Source of the DNA: Pseudarthrobacter sp. NIBRBAC000502772
GTDB taxonomy: Bacteria > Actinomycetota > Actinomycetes > Actinomycetales > Micrococcaceae
DNA: 64,000 nt
Assembly: GCF_006517235.1 (NCBI RefSeq)
Contig: NZ_CP041188.1
Span: 2,914,001-2,978,000, forward strand
Reading direction: 5' to 3'
Each line of letters opens with the position of its first letter. Positions within the stretch are counted from its first letter, which is position 1. The notes under the pieces were generated by a model. That model was given only the letters and a program-made list of their open reading frames with translations, did no database searches and was not told where the DNA came from. Of the stretch, positions 29,474-37,466 are shown one piece after another. The translations under genes and the position numbers were made by a program.

Positions 29474-29953
29474 CTAGCGGACTGTTAGTTCTTCGGCGTT
29501 GGTGATCCGCAGCAGGTCTTCGTAGGTGATGCTGAACATTGAGTTGTGGTCTCCGGCTCCGGCCCAGAGGAGTTTGTGGGCTTTGAGGGAGTTGTCCAGG
29601 AGTGTCCTGATCTTTTCGGGGTGGCCTATCGGGGCTACTCCGCCTACTTCCTGGCCTGTGTGGTGCAGGACGAAGGTGGCGGCGGCCCGGCGGATCTTTC
29701 CTGTTCCCAGCTGCACCGCCACGAGCTTCGTGTCCACCTTGGCGGCACCACTGGCCAGGATCAGGAGCGGGGCGCCGTCCACGTCGAAGATCAGGCTGTT
29801 GGTGATGGCCGCGACATCGCAGCCGAGCGCCTCAGCCGCGGCAGCCGCCGTCGGGACCTTGGTGTCGAAGATCCGCACTGTGTCCTGGACACCAGCCGCG
29901 GTCAGGGCGCTTTTCACATTCGCCACCGGGGCGGCAACTTCCACACTGCGCAT
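29474..29953 (-). CDS. YbaK/EbsC-type aminoacyl-tRNA deacylase
   Basis: The 159-residue single-domain protein of the YbaK/ProX editing family, which hydrolyses mischarged tRNAs. Family features include the conserved Lys near VDTKLVAV, and GGVAPIGHP with the Gly-x-x-Pro active-site loop. It lies 3 bases after the SURF1 gene and probably shares its transcript. The exact aminoacyl-tRNA substrate is not known. Confidence 0.88.
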   Translation of the reverse strand: MRSVEVAAPVANVKSALTAAGVQDTVRIFDTKVPTAAAAAEALGCDVAAITNSLIFDVDGAPLLILASGAAKVDTKLVAVQLGTGKIRRAAATFVLHHTGQEVGGVAPIGHPEKIRTLLDNSLKAHKLLWAGAGDHNSMFSITYEDLLRITNAEELTVR

Positions 29954-29956
29954 GCG

Positions 29957-30850
29957 TCAGTAGCCCTGCGCGTCCAGGAGGGCGTCTTCCTCTTCCTCGG
30001 CGGTCGCCTTCTTACGCTTGCGGGCAACAGGCGGACGACGGCGGGCTGCCGCAGCGGCGGAGTGGACGGTACTGCCCGAATCCGTCCAGCCTTCTTCGCC
30101 CTCTGCGGCATCTTCGGCGTCGATCGCGGCGTTCCTGGCTTGCTGCCGCGCGGCGTACCCGAAGCCCACGAACATCAGCACGCCGAAGGCGAACCACTGC
30201 AACGAGTAGGAGAGGTGCGTACCTTCTTCGGTGGCCGGCTTCGGGAACGGGAACGGCATGTCAGCGGGGGCGGGAGATTCAGACGCCAGCTGCCCGTAAG
30301 CGCCGGTGAGTACGGGATAGCCCAGTTGCTCCGAGTAAGTGGGGAGATCGATGGATGCGAGCTGGCCGTCGGGGGCGCCGCGGTCCAACTGCGGCTCGCC
30401 GTGCTTGAGGCGGACGACGGCGGTCACGGGTCCGGCGGGAGGCGCCGGGATGGAATCGGGACTGCCCGGGTTCTTGTTGCCGATGGGCAGCCAGCCGCGG
30501 TCGATCACCACGGTTTCACCGGTCTCCAGCCTGAACGGGACAACCACCTCATACCCGGGCTGCCCGTTCAGTGGACGGTTGCGGACAATCCGCTGGCCGT
30601 CGGGATCATACGTGCCCTGGAGTTCCACTTGGGTCCATTCCTTCGACGGGTCCAGGGCGGAGAACTCGTCCCTCGCCTCGTCGAAGGAGATGGGTGTGGC
30701 GGAATAGTTGGTGACCACGCGGTTGATCTCCGCGAGGGTCTCTGCGCGACGGTCCATCTGCCAGCGGCCGAGGAAGACGCAGGCAGCGGCAAAGATGGCG
30801 GCAAGCAGGAGGTATCCCAGCCACTTGCTGGAAAAGAGGAAGCGGTACAT
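29957..30850 (-). CDS. SURF1 family cytochrome oxidase assembly protein
   Basis: Membrane protein assisting haem a insertion into cytochrome c oxidase. The 297-residue product has N-terminal helix at about 10-28, the SURF1 motifs GRWQMDRR and RPLNGQPGYEVVVPF, and a second helix near 215-232. A basic, Glu-rich tail of about 60 residues follows. It is directly downstream of a small Cys/His protein (stop and start codons abut). Functionally it belongs with ctaA and ctaB elsewhere in the window. Confidence 0.92.
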   Translation of the reverse strand: MYRFLFSSKWLGYLLLAAIFAAACVFLGRWQMDRRAETLAEINRVVTNYSATPISFDEARDEFSALDPSKEWTQVELQGTYDPDGQRIVRNRPLNGQPGYEVVVPFRLETGETVVIDRGWLPIGNKNPGSPDSIPAPPAGPVTAVVRLKHGEPQLDRGAPDGQLASIDLPTYSEQLGYPVLTGAYGQLASESPAPADMPFPFPKPATEEGTHLSYSLQWFAFGVLMFVGFGYAARQQARNAAIDAEDAAEGEEGWTDSGSTVHSAAAAARRRPPVARKRKKATAEEEEDALLDAQGY

Positions 30851-31126
30851 TCAGCCGTCCTGCCCTACCGGCGCCCGGCCGGTGTCCTGCCCCGAATCCA
30901 GGACCAGGGTTTCCTTCCAGAGCCCGCGGGTCTGGAGGTAATCTTCCAGCCAGTCACGGTGGTCATCGCAGGCAAGCCAGGTCTTGCGGCGTTCCGGCGT
31001 ATGGATTTTGGGGTTGTTCCAGAGCAATTGCCAGGAAGCTTCCGAGCGGCAGGCCTTGCGGGAGCACATGGCCGCCATAGCCGGCGGGGGACCAGCGGTC
31101 CCTGCAGCCAGGTCAAAAATGTTCAT
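30851..31126 (-). CDS. Small conserved Cys/His protein upstream of SURF1
   Basis: The 91-residue soluble protein has a possible metal site C21-x4-C26 and C53-D-D-H56 and a Trp-rich middle (WQLLWNNPKIH). Similar small actinobacterial proteins are often annotated acetone carboxylase, which this is clearly not. It overlaps the DUF3099 gene by 4 bases and abuts the SURF1 start, so it sits in one operon with oxidase assembly. A metal-binding assembly role is inferred. Confidence 0.75.
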   Translation of the reverse strand: MNIFDLAAGTAGPPPAMAAMCSRKACRSEASWQLLWNNPKIHTPERRKTWLACDDHRDWLEDYLQTRGLWKETLVLDSGQDTGRAPVGQDG

Positions 31127-31578
31127 GAGGCGCGCCGTTCCTGTCCTTGCGTGGGTTCGTCGTCGTCATCAATGAGCTCGCCCTGGATGACCGCGGACGT
31201 GGAGTCGTCCTGTTCCAGCGGCCAATACGGGCGTTCGAGCTCGGCAAGCGGAGCCGAGTCCAGCAGCGAGTCGCTGTGGACCTCCGCCTTATCGCTCCCG
31301 TTCGCGATCACCACAGCGATCCAGGGGAGGAAGACGGCGCCGGCCACCATCACGAGCTTGAACCAGCCGTCCACCACAAAAATGAGGATGAGGCAGACCA
31401 TGCGGATTCCCATGGCCAGCGCGTACTTGATCATGCGCTGGCGCATGTCCTCCGAGTGGGCGGCCGCCGCGTCCGTAATGCTGTGGACCCCTGAATCCCC
31501 AGAGAACCTTTCGGGATCTCCGGGCACAGACTGTCCAGCATGGTTTTCAAGGGTCACGGCTGATTGATCACGCTCCAA
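31123..31578 (-). CDS. DUF3099 membrane protein
   Basis: The 151-residue protein has the DUF3099 core: MIKYALAMGIRMVCLIL and a second helix ending in LPWIAVVIANG (two membrane helices, about residues 51-92). Termini are acidic and disordered. Start is TTG with GAGG 7 bases upstream; a GTG at 31557 is an alternative. It heads the DUF3099-small protein-SURF1-YbaK group and is divergent from fabG. Function unknown. Confidence 0.85.
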   Translation of the reverse strand: MERDQSAVTLENHAGQSVPGDPERFSGDSGVHSITDAAAAHSEDMRQRMIKYALAMGIRMVCLILIFVVDGWFKLVMVAGAVFLPWIAVVIANGSDKAEVHSDSLLDSAPLAELERPYWPLEQDDSTSAVIQGELIDDDDEPTQGQERRAS

Positions 31579-31700
31579 AGGCTTGCCTCAATTCTCTCAC
31601 CATCGTCAGTGGCGCCCAAACGCGGGCTAAGATCGGAGGCAGCAAAATCACACCCCCTTACAACCGCGGCTGCACATGCCGCAGAATCCCGGAGCGTTTT

Positions 31701-32426
31701 ATGTCTGAAGCAGCTACAGCGGCCCGCAGCGTCCTGATCACCGGTGGAAACCGCGGCATCGGCCTGGCCATCGCGCAGGCTTTTGTGGCCAACGGCGACA
31801 AGGTGGCCGTGACTTACCGGAGCGCGTCGGAGCTGCCGGCCGGGATTCTGGGCGTGAAGGCCGATGTGACTGACGAGGCCTCTGTGGATGCTGCCTTCGC
31901 CGAGGTGGAAGCTGCCCACGGTCCCGTTGAAGTCCTGGTGGCAAACGCGGGAATCACCAAGGACACCCTCCTGATGCGCATGAGTGAAGATGACTTCACG
32001 TCCGTGATCGACACCAACCTCACCGGCGCTTTCCGCGTCATCAAGCGCGCCTCGAAGGGCATGATCCGCATGCGCAAGGGCCGCGTGGTCCTCATTTCCT
32101 CGGTCTCCGGCCTTTATGGCGCGCCGGGACAGATCAACTACTCGGCCTCCAAGGCCGGTCTGGTGGGCATTGCCCGGTCCCTGACCCGAGAGCTCGGTTC
32201 ACGCGGGATCACGGCAAACGTTGTGGCTCCCGGATTCATCAACACCGACATGACAGCAGAACTGCCCGAAGCCACGCAGAAGGGCTACCTTTCCAGCATT
32301 CCTGCCGGCCGGTTTGCCGAGGCAACGGAAGTGGCGAACGTGGTCCGTTGGATCTCCAGTGACGAGGCGGCCTACATTTCAGGTGCCGTCATTCCCGTTG
32401 ACGGCGGCCTTGGCATGGGCCACTGA
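31701..32426 (+). CDS. fabG: 3-oxoacyl-[acyl-carrier-protein] reductase FabG
   Basis: NADPH-dependent short-chain reductase of fatty acid synthesis. In the 241-residue product, TGGNRGIG binds the cofactor and the catalytic Ser-Tyr-Lys are in SSVSG and YSASK. Start ATG with a CGGAG site. In mycobacteria fabG (mabA) is next to inhA; here it is divergent from DUF3099, and no enoyl reductase gene follows. Confidence 0.9.
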   Translation: MSEAATAARSVLITGGNRGIGLAIAQAFVANGDKVAVTYRSASELPAGILGVKADVTDEASVDAAFAEVEAAHGPVEVLVANAGITKDTLLMRMSEDDFTSVIDTNLTGAFRVIKRASKGMIRMRKGRVVLISSVSGLYGAPGQINYSASKAGLVGIARSLTRELGSRGITANVVAPGFINTDMTAELPEATQKGYLSSIPAGRFAEATEVANVVRWISSDEAAYISGAVIPVDGGLGMGH

Positions 32427-32452
32427 CCACCGAACCCTGACCAAGCTTCCGC

Positions 32453-32830
32453 TCAGGCGGCGGCGTCGAAGGCTTCCCTGAGCCAGGCGGCGACCTCGGC
32501 GTCGACGTCCCCAGGCGCGCGCAGTTCCAGATGGTGCATCCACACGCCGTGGGACGGATGGACCACTTCCTTGAATCGGGGTGACTCATCCCGCCGGGAG
32601 AGTGCGATGGAGAGAACCGCCGGCACTCCGGTTGTGAGGTGCCGGCGTGGATTCCAGACGTATGCGAAGCCGCGCCTGTTCCGGAAGGCCACCTGGCTGG
32701 TAGTGGTGCGCACGGTCGCCGGCACGGCGTTCATGATGGCGTCGTGGACGGCCTGGCAGAGTTGAAGGCCGGCAGGGGAGTTGCTGAAGACCTCGCCCGG
32801 TGTGGACGCAGTGCCAGTGCTGCCCGTCAT
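32453..32830 (-). CDS. DUF5655 domain-containing protein
   Basis: The 125-residue soluble protein matches the DUF5655 pattern with TSQVAFRNRRGFAYVW, a central strand region and a C-terminal LRAPGDVDAEVAAWLREAF helix. It resembles small DNA-interaction or transport-like domains found alone or fused to other proteins; function unknown. ATG at 32830 lies 6 bases downstream of TATGCT with no ribosome site, which suggests a leaderless mRNA. Confidence 0.8.
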   Translation of the reverse strand: MTGSTGTASTPGEVFSNSPAGLQLCQAVHDAIMNAVPATVRTTTSQVAFRNRRGFAYVWNPRRHLTTGVPAVLSIALSRRDESPRFKEVVHPSHGVWMHHLELRAPGDVDAEVAAWLREAFDAAA

Positions 32831-32836
32831 GGGGGG

Positions 32837-32842
32837 AGCATA
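32837..32842 (-). promoter_or_regulatory. Leaderless -10 (TATGCT) for the DUF5655 gene
   Basis: TATGCT on the minus strand lies 6 bases upstream of the ATG at 32830; the spacer is CCCCCC. It fits the TANNNT leaderless pattern seen across the window. Confidence 0.5.
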
Positions 32843-32977
32843 CGCCGCCGGGAGGCTTCGCGGAACTAGCGCGAACCGTCTTCTTTGTGGGGGTCACACA
32901 AGCGAATGCGGTGCAGGCGCTGGCATGATGGACTTCAGACTTCAAGCGATTTAGACGTTTCAAACAAAGGAGCCCAT

Positions 32978-33730
32978 ATGGGACTGCTGGACAACAAAAC
33001 CGCCATTGTGACCGGATCCTCACGGGGAATCGGCGCTGAAGTGGCCAAGAACCTCGCTGCCGAGGGCGCCGCCGTCGTAGTTAATTACCGCCAGAAGGCG
33101 CCGCGCGCCAACAGGGTGGTCGCGGGAATTGAAGCTGCCGGCGGACGCGCCACCGCAGTGGGCGCGGACCTCACCACCCAGGAAGGCGTGCAGGCCCTGG
33201 CCAGCGCTGCCATGGAGAACTTCGGCTCGCTGGACGTCCTGGTGCTCAACGCTTCCGGCGGCATGGAGTCCGGCATGGCAGACGACTACGCCCTGAAGCT
33301 GAACCGCGACGCCCAGGTCAACATGCTCAACGCCGCCGTGCCCCTGATGAAGGAAGGCTCACGCGTGGTCTTCGTGACCAGCCACCAGGCCCACTTCATC
33401 AACTCCGTGCCCACCATGCCCGAATACGAGCCCGTGGCCCGCAGCAAGCGTGCCGGCGAAGACGCCCTGCGTGAGCTCCTTCCGAACCTGGCTGAGAAGG
33501 GCATCTCGCTGGTGGTGGTGTCCGGCGACATGATCGAAGGAACCGTCACAGCGACGCTTCTGGACCGCTCGAACCCGGGCGCCATCGAAGCCCGCCGCGC
33601 CGAGGCCGGAAAGCTCTATTCCGTGGAGGAGTTCGCTGAGGTTGTGGCCAGCATGGCGACCGCGGACGTCGAATCCGGCCACACGGAGTACGCCGGCGGC
33701 TCCGACTACTTCGGCAAGGGCGCCGAGTAG
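32978..33730 (+). CDS. SDR family oxidoreductase lacking the canonical catalytic Tyr
   Basis: The 250-residue short-chain dehydrogenase-like protein has a normal cofactor motif TGSSRGIG (12-19), NAS near residue 91 and a Ser at 135. The YxxxK catalytic pair is altered: Lys157 is present but the Tyr position is Val153 (VARSK), with the nearest Tyr at 150. Start ATG with a strong AAAGGAG site. It may use a shifted Tyr or have lost reductase activity. Monocistronic, ended by a terminator. Confidence 0.88.
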   Translation: MGLLDNKTAIVTGSSRGIGAEVAKNLAAEGAAVVVNYRQKAPRANRVVAGIEAAGGRATAVGADLTTQEGVQALASAAMENFGSLDVLVLNASGGMESGMADDYALKLNRDAQVNMLNAAVPLMKEGSRVVFVTSHQAHFINSVPTMPEYEPVARSKRAGEDALRELLPNLAEKGISLVVVSGDMIEGTVTATLLDRSNPGAIEARRAEAGKLYSVEEFAEVVASMATADVESGHTEYAGGSDYFGKGAE

Positions 33731-33790
33731 CGGTTCCGGGCATCCCGCGAGGGCCGTAGTTGCCCGCGCCAAAACCCCATCACCACGACG

Positions 33791-33822
33791 AGCTCCGGGC
33801 AGTACTCCTGCCCGGAGCTTTT
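33791..33822 (+). terminator. Intrinsic terminator after the SDR gene
   Basis: A 12-bp perfect stem AGCTCCGGGCAG/CTGCCCGGAGCT (33791-33802 with 33808-33819) is followed by TTTTGTCT. Confidence 0.85.
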
Positions 33823-33855
33823 GTCTGTCGCGAATCCTCCGGTACCTCGGCTGCG

Positions 33856-33884
33856 TTGTCTATGAGGGCAACGCCGCCTAGGGT
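33856..33884 (+). promoter_or_regulatory. Leaderless promoter for the VOC gene
   Basis: TTGTCT (33856-33861), a 17-base spacer and TAGGGT (33879-33884) lie 6 bases before the ATG at 33891, with no ribosome site. This is the clearest full -35/-10 pair in the window. Confidence 0.6.
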
Positions 33885-33890
33885 TTATGG

Positions 33891-34736
33891 ATGGCACAGC
33901 AACCAGAGGTGACAGGCCGTAGCTATCCGGCAGGTGTTCCGTGCTGGGTGGACACCGAGCAGCCCGACGTGGAGGCCGCCATGCACTTCTACGGCGGAAT
34001 CTTCGGGTGGGAATTCAAGGATACGGCCCCGTCCGGCGGCACCGGCAGGTACGTCATAGCCACCCTTGACGGCCAGGATGCCGGCGCCATCACGGGCCCC
34101 GGAACCGGTGCCGCCACGTGGAACACCTACGTCTCCGTCGACGAAGCAGATGCTGCCGCGCGCCACTTGCTCTCCGTCGGCGCAACACTGAAATCGGCCC
34201 CTGCCGATGCGGGTTCGGGAGGCGTGCAGGCAGTACTGGCAGATCCCGAAGGCGCCGAGTTCCGCATATGGCAGGCCCGCGAGCGGCTCGGTGCCCAGGC
34301 CGTCAACCTTCCCGGCGGATGGAACTTCAGTGATCTCCACACCACAGACCCCGAGGCAGCAGTCGCTTTCTACACGAAGGCCTTCGGCTGGCAGTTCGAC
34401 AACCTGGACTTCGGAATCATGATCCGCCGCCCCGGATACGGTGATCACCTTGAGGCCACCGTGGACCCCAACATCAGGGCTCGCCAGTCGGGCGACCTCG
34501 TGCCCCGCGGCTTCGAGGATGCTGTTGCCTGGCTTGCCTCCGCGGCGCCGGGTGAGCGTCCGCAGTGGCACGTGACGTTTACTGTCGCAGACCGGGACCG
34601 TACGGCCGAGGATGCGGAGCGCCTCGGCGCCGACATCCTGGGGCAGGACGATACCGAGTGGACGCGCACCGTCCTGATCCGGGATCCCGGCGGAGCCGTA
34701 TTCACTGCGAGCCAGTACACGCCGCCCGCGGGCTGA
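33891..34736 (+). CDS. VOC family protein with two glyoxalase-like domains
   Basis: The 281-residue protein is made of two vicinal-oxygen-chelate domains (about 14-130 and 145-275), each with the pattern FYxxxFGW. Such proteins include glyoxalases and resistance or dioxygenase enzymes; metal ligands are not clear enough to assign a substrate. Similar two-domain proteins in Streptomyces are annotated as hydroxylases. Its TGA lies in the first unit of a short tandem repeat. Confidence 0.85.
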   Translation: MAQQPEVTGRSYPAGVPCWVDTEQPDVEAAMHFYGGIFGWEFKDTAPSGGTGRYVIATLDGQDAGAITGPGTGAATWNTYVSVDEADAAARHLLSVGATLKSAPADAGSGGVQAVLADPEGAEFRIWQARERLGAQAVNLPGGWNFSDLHTTDPEAAVAFYTKAFGWQFDNLDFGIMIRRPGYGDHLEATVDPNIRARQSGDLVPRGFEDAVAWLASAAPGERPQWHVTFTVADRDRTAEDAERLGADILGQDDTEWTRTVLIRDPGGAVFTASQYTPPAG

Positions 34737-34784
34737 GCGGACCAGGCTGAGCGGACCAGGTTGGTGGACCCGGTTGGTGGACCC
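34731..34784. repeat. Nested tandem repeats at the 3' end of the VOC gene
   Basis: A 14-bp unit GGCTGAGCGGACCA occurs twice (34731-34744, 34745-34758), then a related 13-bp unit GGTTGGTGGACCC occurs twice (34759-34771, 34772-34784). The first unit contains the VOC stop codon. Probably replication-slippage products between convergent genes. Confidence 0.85.
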
Positions 34785-34807
34785 GGCCGTGGGACGGAGC
34801 CTGCGGC

Positions 34808-35701
34808 TCAGACGCCGGCGATGTGGCGCACGGCGTCGAGGTACGGCATGTTGATCGCAGAGTCCGCAACTGCCCGGACCGCAGGCTTGGCATTGAACGC
34901 CACTCCCATCCCGGCGGCACCGAGCATGTCCAGGTCGTTGGCGCCGTCGCCCACGGCAATGGTGTGTTCCATCGCGATTCCTTCTGCGGCCGCCCACTCG
35001 CGCAGGTACTTTTCCTTCGCCGCACGGTCGATGACGGCACCGAGCACCTTGCCGGTCAGGGCCCCGTCCACAATCTCAAGTTCGTTCGCCAGCCAGTAGT
35101 CCAGGCCCAGATCCTCAGCGATGGGCCCCAGGATCTGGTTGAACCCGCCGGACACCACGGCCACCACGTGGCCTGCAGCCTTGAACGCCGCAACCAGCTC
35201 AGCCGCACCTTCGCTCAGCTTCACTTCCGCCCGGACGGAATCGACGACGGTGGCCGGCAGCCCTGCGAGCACGGCCACCCGCGCGTGGAGGCTCTGCGCG
35301 AAGTCCAGTTCACCGCGCATCGCCGCTTCGGTGACGGCCGCCACCTCCTCCCGCTTGCCCGCATAGGCCGCCAGGAGCTCGATGACTTCCTGCTGGATCA
35401 GCGTCGAATCAACGTCCATGATCAACAGCTTGCGCGGAGCCGCACGAAGGCCAGCGGGAACGATCGCGGTGTCCAGGCCATCCTGCGCCGCCTCGGCCAC
35501 CGCCCGGCGGAGGGCCGAAATGCCGGCGTCCGTGCCATCCGCGACGGCGACCTCGGCAGTGTGGACCTCAAACCGGCTGTCCCCGCCCCTTGATTCGGAC
35601 TGGAGCGTGGCGCCACTGCCCGTCAGGGCGGAGCGCAGCTTGTCGAGCCCGGAGGCAGTCAGTTTTGGGCCATAGCTGACCGCAGTCACGTTCGAAGTCA
35701 T
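34808..35701 (-). CDS. serB: Phosphoserine phosphatase
   Basis: Final step of serine synthesis, hydrolysing phosphoserine. In the 297-residue product, the HAD nucleophile motif DVDST, the second-motif SGG in VVSGGFN, and GDGANDLDML are intact. The N-terminal 90 residues resemble an ACT-like regulatory domain as in other SerB2-type enzymes. ATG at 35701 follows TAAGAT by 7 bases without a ribosome site. Confidence 0.95.
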   Translation of the reverse strand: MTSNVTAVSYGPKLTASGLDKLRSALTGSGATLQSESRGGDSRFEVHTAEVAVADGTDAGISALRRAVAEAAQDGLDTAIVPAGLRAAPRKLLIMDVDSTLIQQEVIELLAAYAGKREEVAAVTEAAMRGELDFAQSLHARVAVLAGLPATVVDSVRAEVKLSEGAAELVAAFKAAGHVVAVVSGGFNQILGPIAEDLGLDYWLANELEIVDGALTGKVLGAVIDRAAKEKYLREWAAAEGIAMEHTIAVGDGANDLDMLGAAGMGVAFNAKPAVRAVADSAINMPYLDAVRHIAGV

Positions 35702-35708
35702 GGCTGCA

Positions 35709-35714
35709 ATCTTA
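35709..35714 (-). promoter_or_regulatory. Leaderless -10 (TAAGAT) for serB
   Basis: TAAGAT on the minus strand lies 7 bases before the serB ATG, with no Shine-Dalgarno between them. Confidence 0.5.
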
Positions 35715-35855
35715 GCCAGCGGGGGAGAACCGCCCGAATTGATTGCGCCACGTTGATGGCGAACCTGTGGGCCAGCCAGCAGACGGGCCGTGCCCGGGAC
35801 TGTGACGGGCGTCGCTGTCCACGTTTTCAGTTATCAGTCCGTCCCTGTTTTGTCC

Positions 35856-35861
35856 TAGTGT
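35856..35861 (+). promoter_or_regulatory. Leaderless -10 (TAGTGT) for the ABC ATPase gene
   Basis: TAGTGT lies 8 bases before the ATG at 35870; TTATCA at 35831-35836 is a possible -35 with a 19-base spacer. No ribosome site is present. Confidence 0.5.
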
Positions 35862-35869
35862 CTACTCCT

Positions 35870-36655
35870 ATGAGTGATGTTCTTGAATTGGCCGCCGTCA
35901 GCGTTGTCCGTGGGTCTAAGACGCTCCTGAACAAGGTGGACTGGCAGGTCAAGGAGGGCGAGCGCTGGGTCATCCTGGGACCCAACGGCGCAGGCAAGAC
36001 CACTCTCCTGCAGATTGCTGCGGCCCGTCTTCACCCCACTAGCGGCATAGCCGGCGTCCTGGAGGAAATCCTCGGCTCCGTGGACGTGTTTGAACTCCGG
36101 CCCCGCATCGGCCTGTCCTCCGCCGCACTGGCCAGCCAGATTCCCGGGCACGAAACGGTCCTCAACGTAGTCGTCACCGCGGCGTACGGCGTGACGGGGC
36201 GGTGGCGTGAGGGCTATGAGAGGGCTGACGAACGCCGGGCTTTCAGGCTGCTGAATGATTGGGGCATGGGGCCGTTCCTGAACAGGGCTTTCGCGTCCCT
36301 GTCCGAGGGTGAGCGCAAGCGCGTCCAGATTGCCCGTGCCCTGATGACCGATCCGGAACTCCTCCTGCTGGACGAACCTGCCGCCGGCCTGGACCTGGGT
36401 GGGCGCGAGGACCTGGTGCACCGCCTCACCGAACTGGCCCGTGATGACGCCGCTCCGGCCATCGTCCTGGTCACCCACCACCTCGAAGAAGTGCCGCCTG
36501 GCTTCACCCACGCGATGTTGCTCCGTGAGTCCAACGTGGTGGCGGCCGGACCCCTCGAGGGTGTGCTCACGGCGGAGCACCTCAGCAAGACCTTCGGCGT
36601 GGAACTCGACGTCACCGTCAACGCCGGCCGCTACACCGCCACCGCCCGCCGCTAG
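35870..36655 (+). CDS. ABC transporter ATP-binding protein
   Basis: The 261-residue ATPase has Walker A GPNGAGKTT, Walker B LLLLDEPAAGLD and the switch His in VTHHLEEV. The signature is LSEGERKR rather than LSGGQ, as in a YlmA-like group of stand-alone ATPases. No permease of ABC type is nearby; the next gene is a TauE/SafE carrier. The ATG at 35870 was chosen over 35753 because the earlier stretch lacks family similarity and a leaderless promoter sits just before 35870. Confidence 0.88.
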   Translation: MSDVLELAAVSVVRGSKTLLNKVDWQVKEGERWVILGPNGAGKTTLLQIAAARLHPTSGIAGVLEEILGSVDVFELRPRIGLSSAALASQIPGHETVLNVVVTAAYGVTGRWREGYERADERRAFRLLNDWGMGPFLNRAFASLSEGERKRVQIARALMTDPELLLLDEPAAGLDLGGREDLVHRLTELARDDAAPAIVLVTHHLEEVPPGFTHAMLLRESNVVAAGPLEGVLTAEHLSKTFGVELDVTVNAGRYTATARR

Positions 36656-36673
36656 GCCGCGGCGCCGCCAACC

Positions 36674-37459
36674 TTGGATCTTCTCAGCAGCATCTTTGTG
36701 TTTTTTGCCGGCCTGTGGGCCGGCACCATCAACGCCGTTGTAGGCTCCGGCACACTGGTCACCTTCCCGGTCCTGATCGCCCTCGGCGTCACTCCGGTGG
36801 TCGCTTCCATGAGCAACGCGATGGGCCTTGTGGCCGGCACCGCAGCGGGCGCGTGGGGCTACCGCCGCGAGCTCAAGGGCCGCGGCCTGCAGCTGCTGAA
36901 GCTCCTCCCGGCGTCGCTGCTGGGCGGCATCACCGGAGCCTGGCTGCTGCTGCACCTGCCGGAGAAGGTCTTCCACTACGTCGCACCGGTCCTCCTGGTC
37001 CTTGCCCTCCTGATGGTGGTGTTCCAGCCGCGGCTGCAGGCCTGGGTCCGCAACCGCGAGGAAAACCCCGAGCACGCCATCAAGGACAAACGCCATGGCA
37101 TCCTCCTGATCGTGCTGGTGTACCTCGCCGGCGTCTACGGGGGCTACTTCGTGGCCGCCCAAGGGATCCTCCTGGTCGGCATTCTGGGCGTGTTCCTCAC
37201 CGGCACCATCCAGAACGCCAATGCCATGAAGAACATCCTGGTCCTCGGCGTGAACCTCGTGGCCGCAGTGTCCTACCTGCTCTTCGCGTTTGACCGGATC
37301 AACTGGCTGGTGGTGCTCCTGATTGCCGTGAGCTCCACGATCGGCGGCCTCCTGGGATCCAAGGTGGGACGGAAGCTGTCCCCGGCTCTGCTGCGGACTG
37401 TCATCTTTGCCCTCGGCCTGATGGCGCTGGGCTTTATGATCGCCAACCTGATGGAATAA
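36674..37459 (+). CDS. Sulphite exporter TauE/SafE family protein
   Basis: The 261-residue integral membrane protein has about eight hydrophobic helices and the TauE/SafE pattern GxxAGTINAVVGSGTLVTFPVL near the N-terminus, repeated in weaker form around GGYFVAAQG. Members move sulphite, sulphoacetate or other anions. Start is TTG 19 bases after the ABC gene stop; it may share that transcript. The substrate is not known. Confidence 0.88.
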   Translation: MDLLSSIFVFFAGLWAGTINAVVGSGTLVTFPVLIALGVTPVVASMSNAMGLVAGTAAGAWGYRRELKGRGLQLLKLLPASLLGGITGAWLLLHLPEKVFHYVAPVLLVLALLMVVFQPRLQAWVRNREENPEHAIKDKRHGILLIVLVYLAGVYGGYFVAAQGILLVGILGVFLTGTIQNANAMKNILVLGVNLVAAVSYLLFAFDRINWLVVLLIAVSSTIGGLLGSKVGRKLSPALLRTVIFALGLMALGFMIANLME

Positions 37460-37466
37460 TCAGCCG

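Noticed and set aside
29546..31567. A 673-codon plus-strand open frame opposite YbaK, SURF1 and DUF3099 genes
   Set aside because: It is antisense to four well-supported genes and has the low-complexity look of a GC-rich shadow frame.
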